Assembly (NCBI GenBank): GCA_903891095.1
Contig: CAITDI010000029.1
Span: forward strand, 1 to 55,463
Direction: 5' to 3'
DNA: 55,463 bases
From: an uncultured bacterium
GTDB lineage: Bacteria > Planctomycetota > Phycisphaerae > Phycisphaerales > SM1A02
The notes beneath the pieces are model-generated. The model was not told where the DNA came from, ran no database searches, and was given only the letters and a program-made list of their open reading frames with translations. This document shows, in pieces, positions 54,220 through 55,463 of the stretch (positions are counted from its first letter, which is position 1; every line of letters begins with the position of its first letter). Both the position numbers and the translations under genes were made by a program.

Positions 54220-55463
54220 ATCGAGAGGTTCCAGTCGGCTATTCGGCCCGCGAGATCGCGCTTGAGCGCATCCTCGCCCAGGCGATGCGCTTTCCTGACC
54301 TCGACATCGCTCCGTTCGATCCGCGTGCACTCACGCAGATCGACGCGCGCGATGCCGCGTTGGCGCGGGCGATCGAGCATGCGGTGGTGCGGCGGTATCT
54401 CACGCTGATCGCGTGCATCCGCCCGCACCTCACCAAGAACTGGCCGCTGCTCGAGAAGCCGATCCAGGCGGCGCTGCTCGCCGGCGCCGCGCAGATTCTC
54501 TTCCTCGACCGCGTGCCCGCTGCGGCCGCGGTCGACGCGAGCGTCGAGTGGACCAAGCGCCGACTGCGCCCAGGCGCGGGCGGGCTCGTGAATGCGGTGC
54601 TTCGCAAGGTGGCGGGCAGCGTGGCCGAGCGCCTCGAGATCGGCCATGAGGCGATCGCGGACCACACGCGGCGCGACATCGTTCCGCTTGCCGACGGCAG
54701 CGGGCTTCGCCTGCATGCGCCGACGTTTACCGAGGACGCCGCCGCGGGAATCTCCGAGAAGACCAGCCACGCGCGCGAGCTGATCCTGCACTGGATCGGC
54801 GCGTTCGGATTCAAGGAAGCGCATCGCATCGCGCTGCACGACCTCGTCGACGCGCCGCTGATCATCACGCCGTTCGACGCGGGCGACGCGCGATTCGCGG
54901 GGCTCGCGACCGCGCACGACGACGCCGGCTTTGGCGTCTGGAACGGCACGCACGCCGAGCTCACCGCGCTGCTTGCGGAGTCGCCCGACCTCCGAGTGCA
55001 GGATCCGACCGCGTGCTCCACCGTCGCGGCGCTCGCGGGCACGCTGCCGCGCGAGCCGAAGTTCATCGTCGATCTCTGCGCTGGCCGCGGAACCAAGACG
55101 CGCCAGCTTGCGCAGCTGTTTCCGGGCGCGACCGTGGTCGCGACCGACCCTGATCGCGCGCGCTTCGAGGCGCTACGCAAGCTCTCCGAGCGCCACCCGA
55201 ACATCCGCGCGCTGCAGCCCGAGCCGCTGTTCCGCGAGGCCGCGGGGCGCGCAGACCTGCTGCTGCTCGACGTCCCCTGCTCGAACTCGGGCGTGCTCGC
55301 GCGCAGGCCCGAGGCGCGCTACCGCTTCTCGAAGGCGCGCACGCAGAGCGTGATCGAACTGCAGCAGAACATCTGCGATCCCGCGATGGGACTGCTCGCC
55401 GCCAAGGGCCTCGTGCTCTACGCGACCTGCTCGATCGAGCACTCGGAGAACGAGGCGCAGGCG
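54216..55463 (+). CDS. rsmB: 16S rRNA m5C967 methyltransferase RsmB (partial, 3' end off window)
   Basis: At least 416 residues, starting at TTG in a TTGA overlap with metK (no better start nearby). The N-terminal NusB-like helical domain ([45 protein letters not shown]) precedes the Rossmann methyltransferase. AdoMet motif I is [17 protein letters not shown] rather than the usual [29 protein letters not shown] holds the PCS cysteine and [14 protein letters not shown] the catalytic TCS cysteine. Coupling to metK places an AdoMet user next to its supplier. Confidence 0.9.
   Translation, partial: MNREVPVGYSAREIALERILAQAMRFPDLDIAPFDPRALTQIDARDAALARAIEHAVVRRYLTLIACIRPHLTKNWPLLEKPIQAALLAGAAQILFLDRVPAAAAVDASVEWTKRRLRPGAGGLVNAVLRKVAGSVAERLEIGHEAIADHTRRDIVPLADGSGLRLHAPTFTEDAAAGISEKTSHARELILHWIGAFGFKEAHRIALHDLVDAPLIITPFDAGDARFAGLATAHDDAGFGVWNGTHAELTALLAESPDLRVQDPTACSTVAALAGTLPREPKFIVDLCAGRGTKTRQLAQLFPGATVVATDPDRARFEALRKLSERHPNIRALQPEPLFREAAGRADLLLLDVPCSNSGVLARRPEARYRFSKARTQSVIELQQNICDPAMGLLAAKGLVLYATCSIEHSENEAQA

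Overview
The window is high-GC, tightly packed bacterial DNA with many 1-8 bp gene overlaps. It most likely comes from the Phycisphaerae/Planctomycetota. Pointers are two secreted proteins ending in the doublet typical of that group (DINQDGVTGSADLAALLNGW and its partner), an ECF sigma factor of planctomycete type, a DUF1573 protein, a DUF3179 protein, and an alternative complex III (ACIII) cluster fused to an A2-type caa3 oxidase cluster. The taxonomic call is inference from gene content; there is no rRNA here.

Layout. 1-4222 (minus): a type II secretion/type IV pilus assembly operon with two GspG-like pseudopilins, an unknown membrane coiled-coil protein, a GspH-like pseudopilin, PilM, PilN and a PilO/GspM-like protein cut by the window edge. 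4565-9684: a degenerate PilZ protein, an unknown protein, serC, a flavin reductase/LMW tyrosine phosphatase pair and soluble transhydrogenase sthA. 9699-10345: ssrA (tmRNA) with promoter, tag (ANTQYALAA) and a cluster of palindromic repeats, one of which looks like its terminator. 10473-16876: ECF sigma factor with an unknown partner, and a MacAB-TolC-like exporter operon. 17105-22347: two paralogous large secreted Cys-rich proteins with EF-hand-type C-terminal doublets. 22708-27218: clpS, a zinc-type oxidoreductase, a DUF1573 protein, a PhaR N-domain protein and a squalene-cyclase-fold protein. 27193-30987: heme A synthesis (ctaA, ctaB) and a DUF3179 protein. 31407-45717 (minus): thirteen genes, actABCDEF, a small actG-like gene, sco, and coxB, coxA, coxC, coxD and a second coxC. 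45889-55463: tatD/tatC, tadA, a HAD hydrolase, truD, a bifunctional-nuclease-domain protein, a subtilisin with the same kind of C-terminal doublet, metK and rsmB (cut by the right edge).

How it works together. ACIII oxidises quinol and passes electrons through its haems to the cytochrome-c-fused CuA subunit and on to the haem-copper oxidase. ctaA/ctaB, transcribed divergently beside it, supply haem A, and Sco delivers copper to CuA. TatC would serve export of the Tat-signal-bearing ActB. The pilus/secretion operon may handle secreted proteins such as the two large Cys-rich proteins and the subtilisin, but nothing in the sequence proves that link.

The most notable signals are: a TAnnnT box 6-9 nt before the start codon of eight transcription-unit-leading genes (leaderless mRNAs); a Rex-like dyad upstream of actA; a hairpin that buries the pilM ribosome-binding site; His-rich tails on four consecutive respiratory subunits; a ~110-residue insertion in TatC; a ~165-residue membrane extension on CtaA; and palindromic and tandem repeats at two operon ends. 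I saw no CRISPR array, phage, insertion sequence or defence island.
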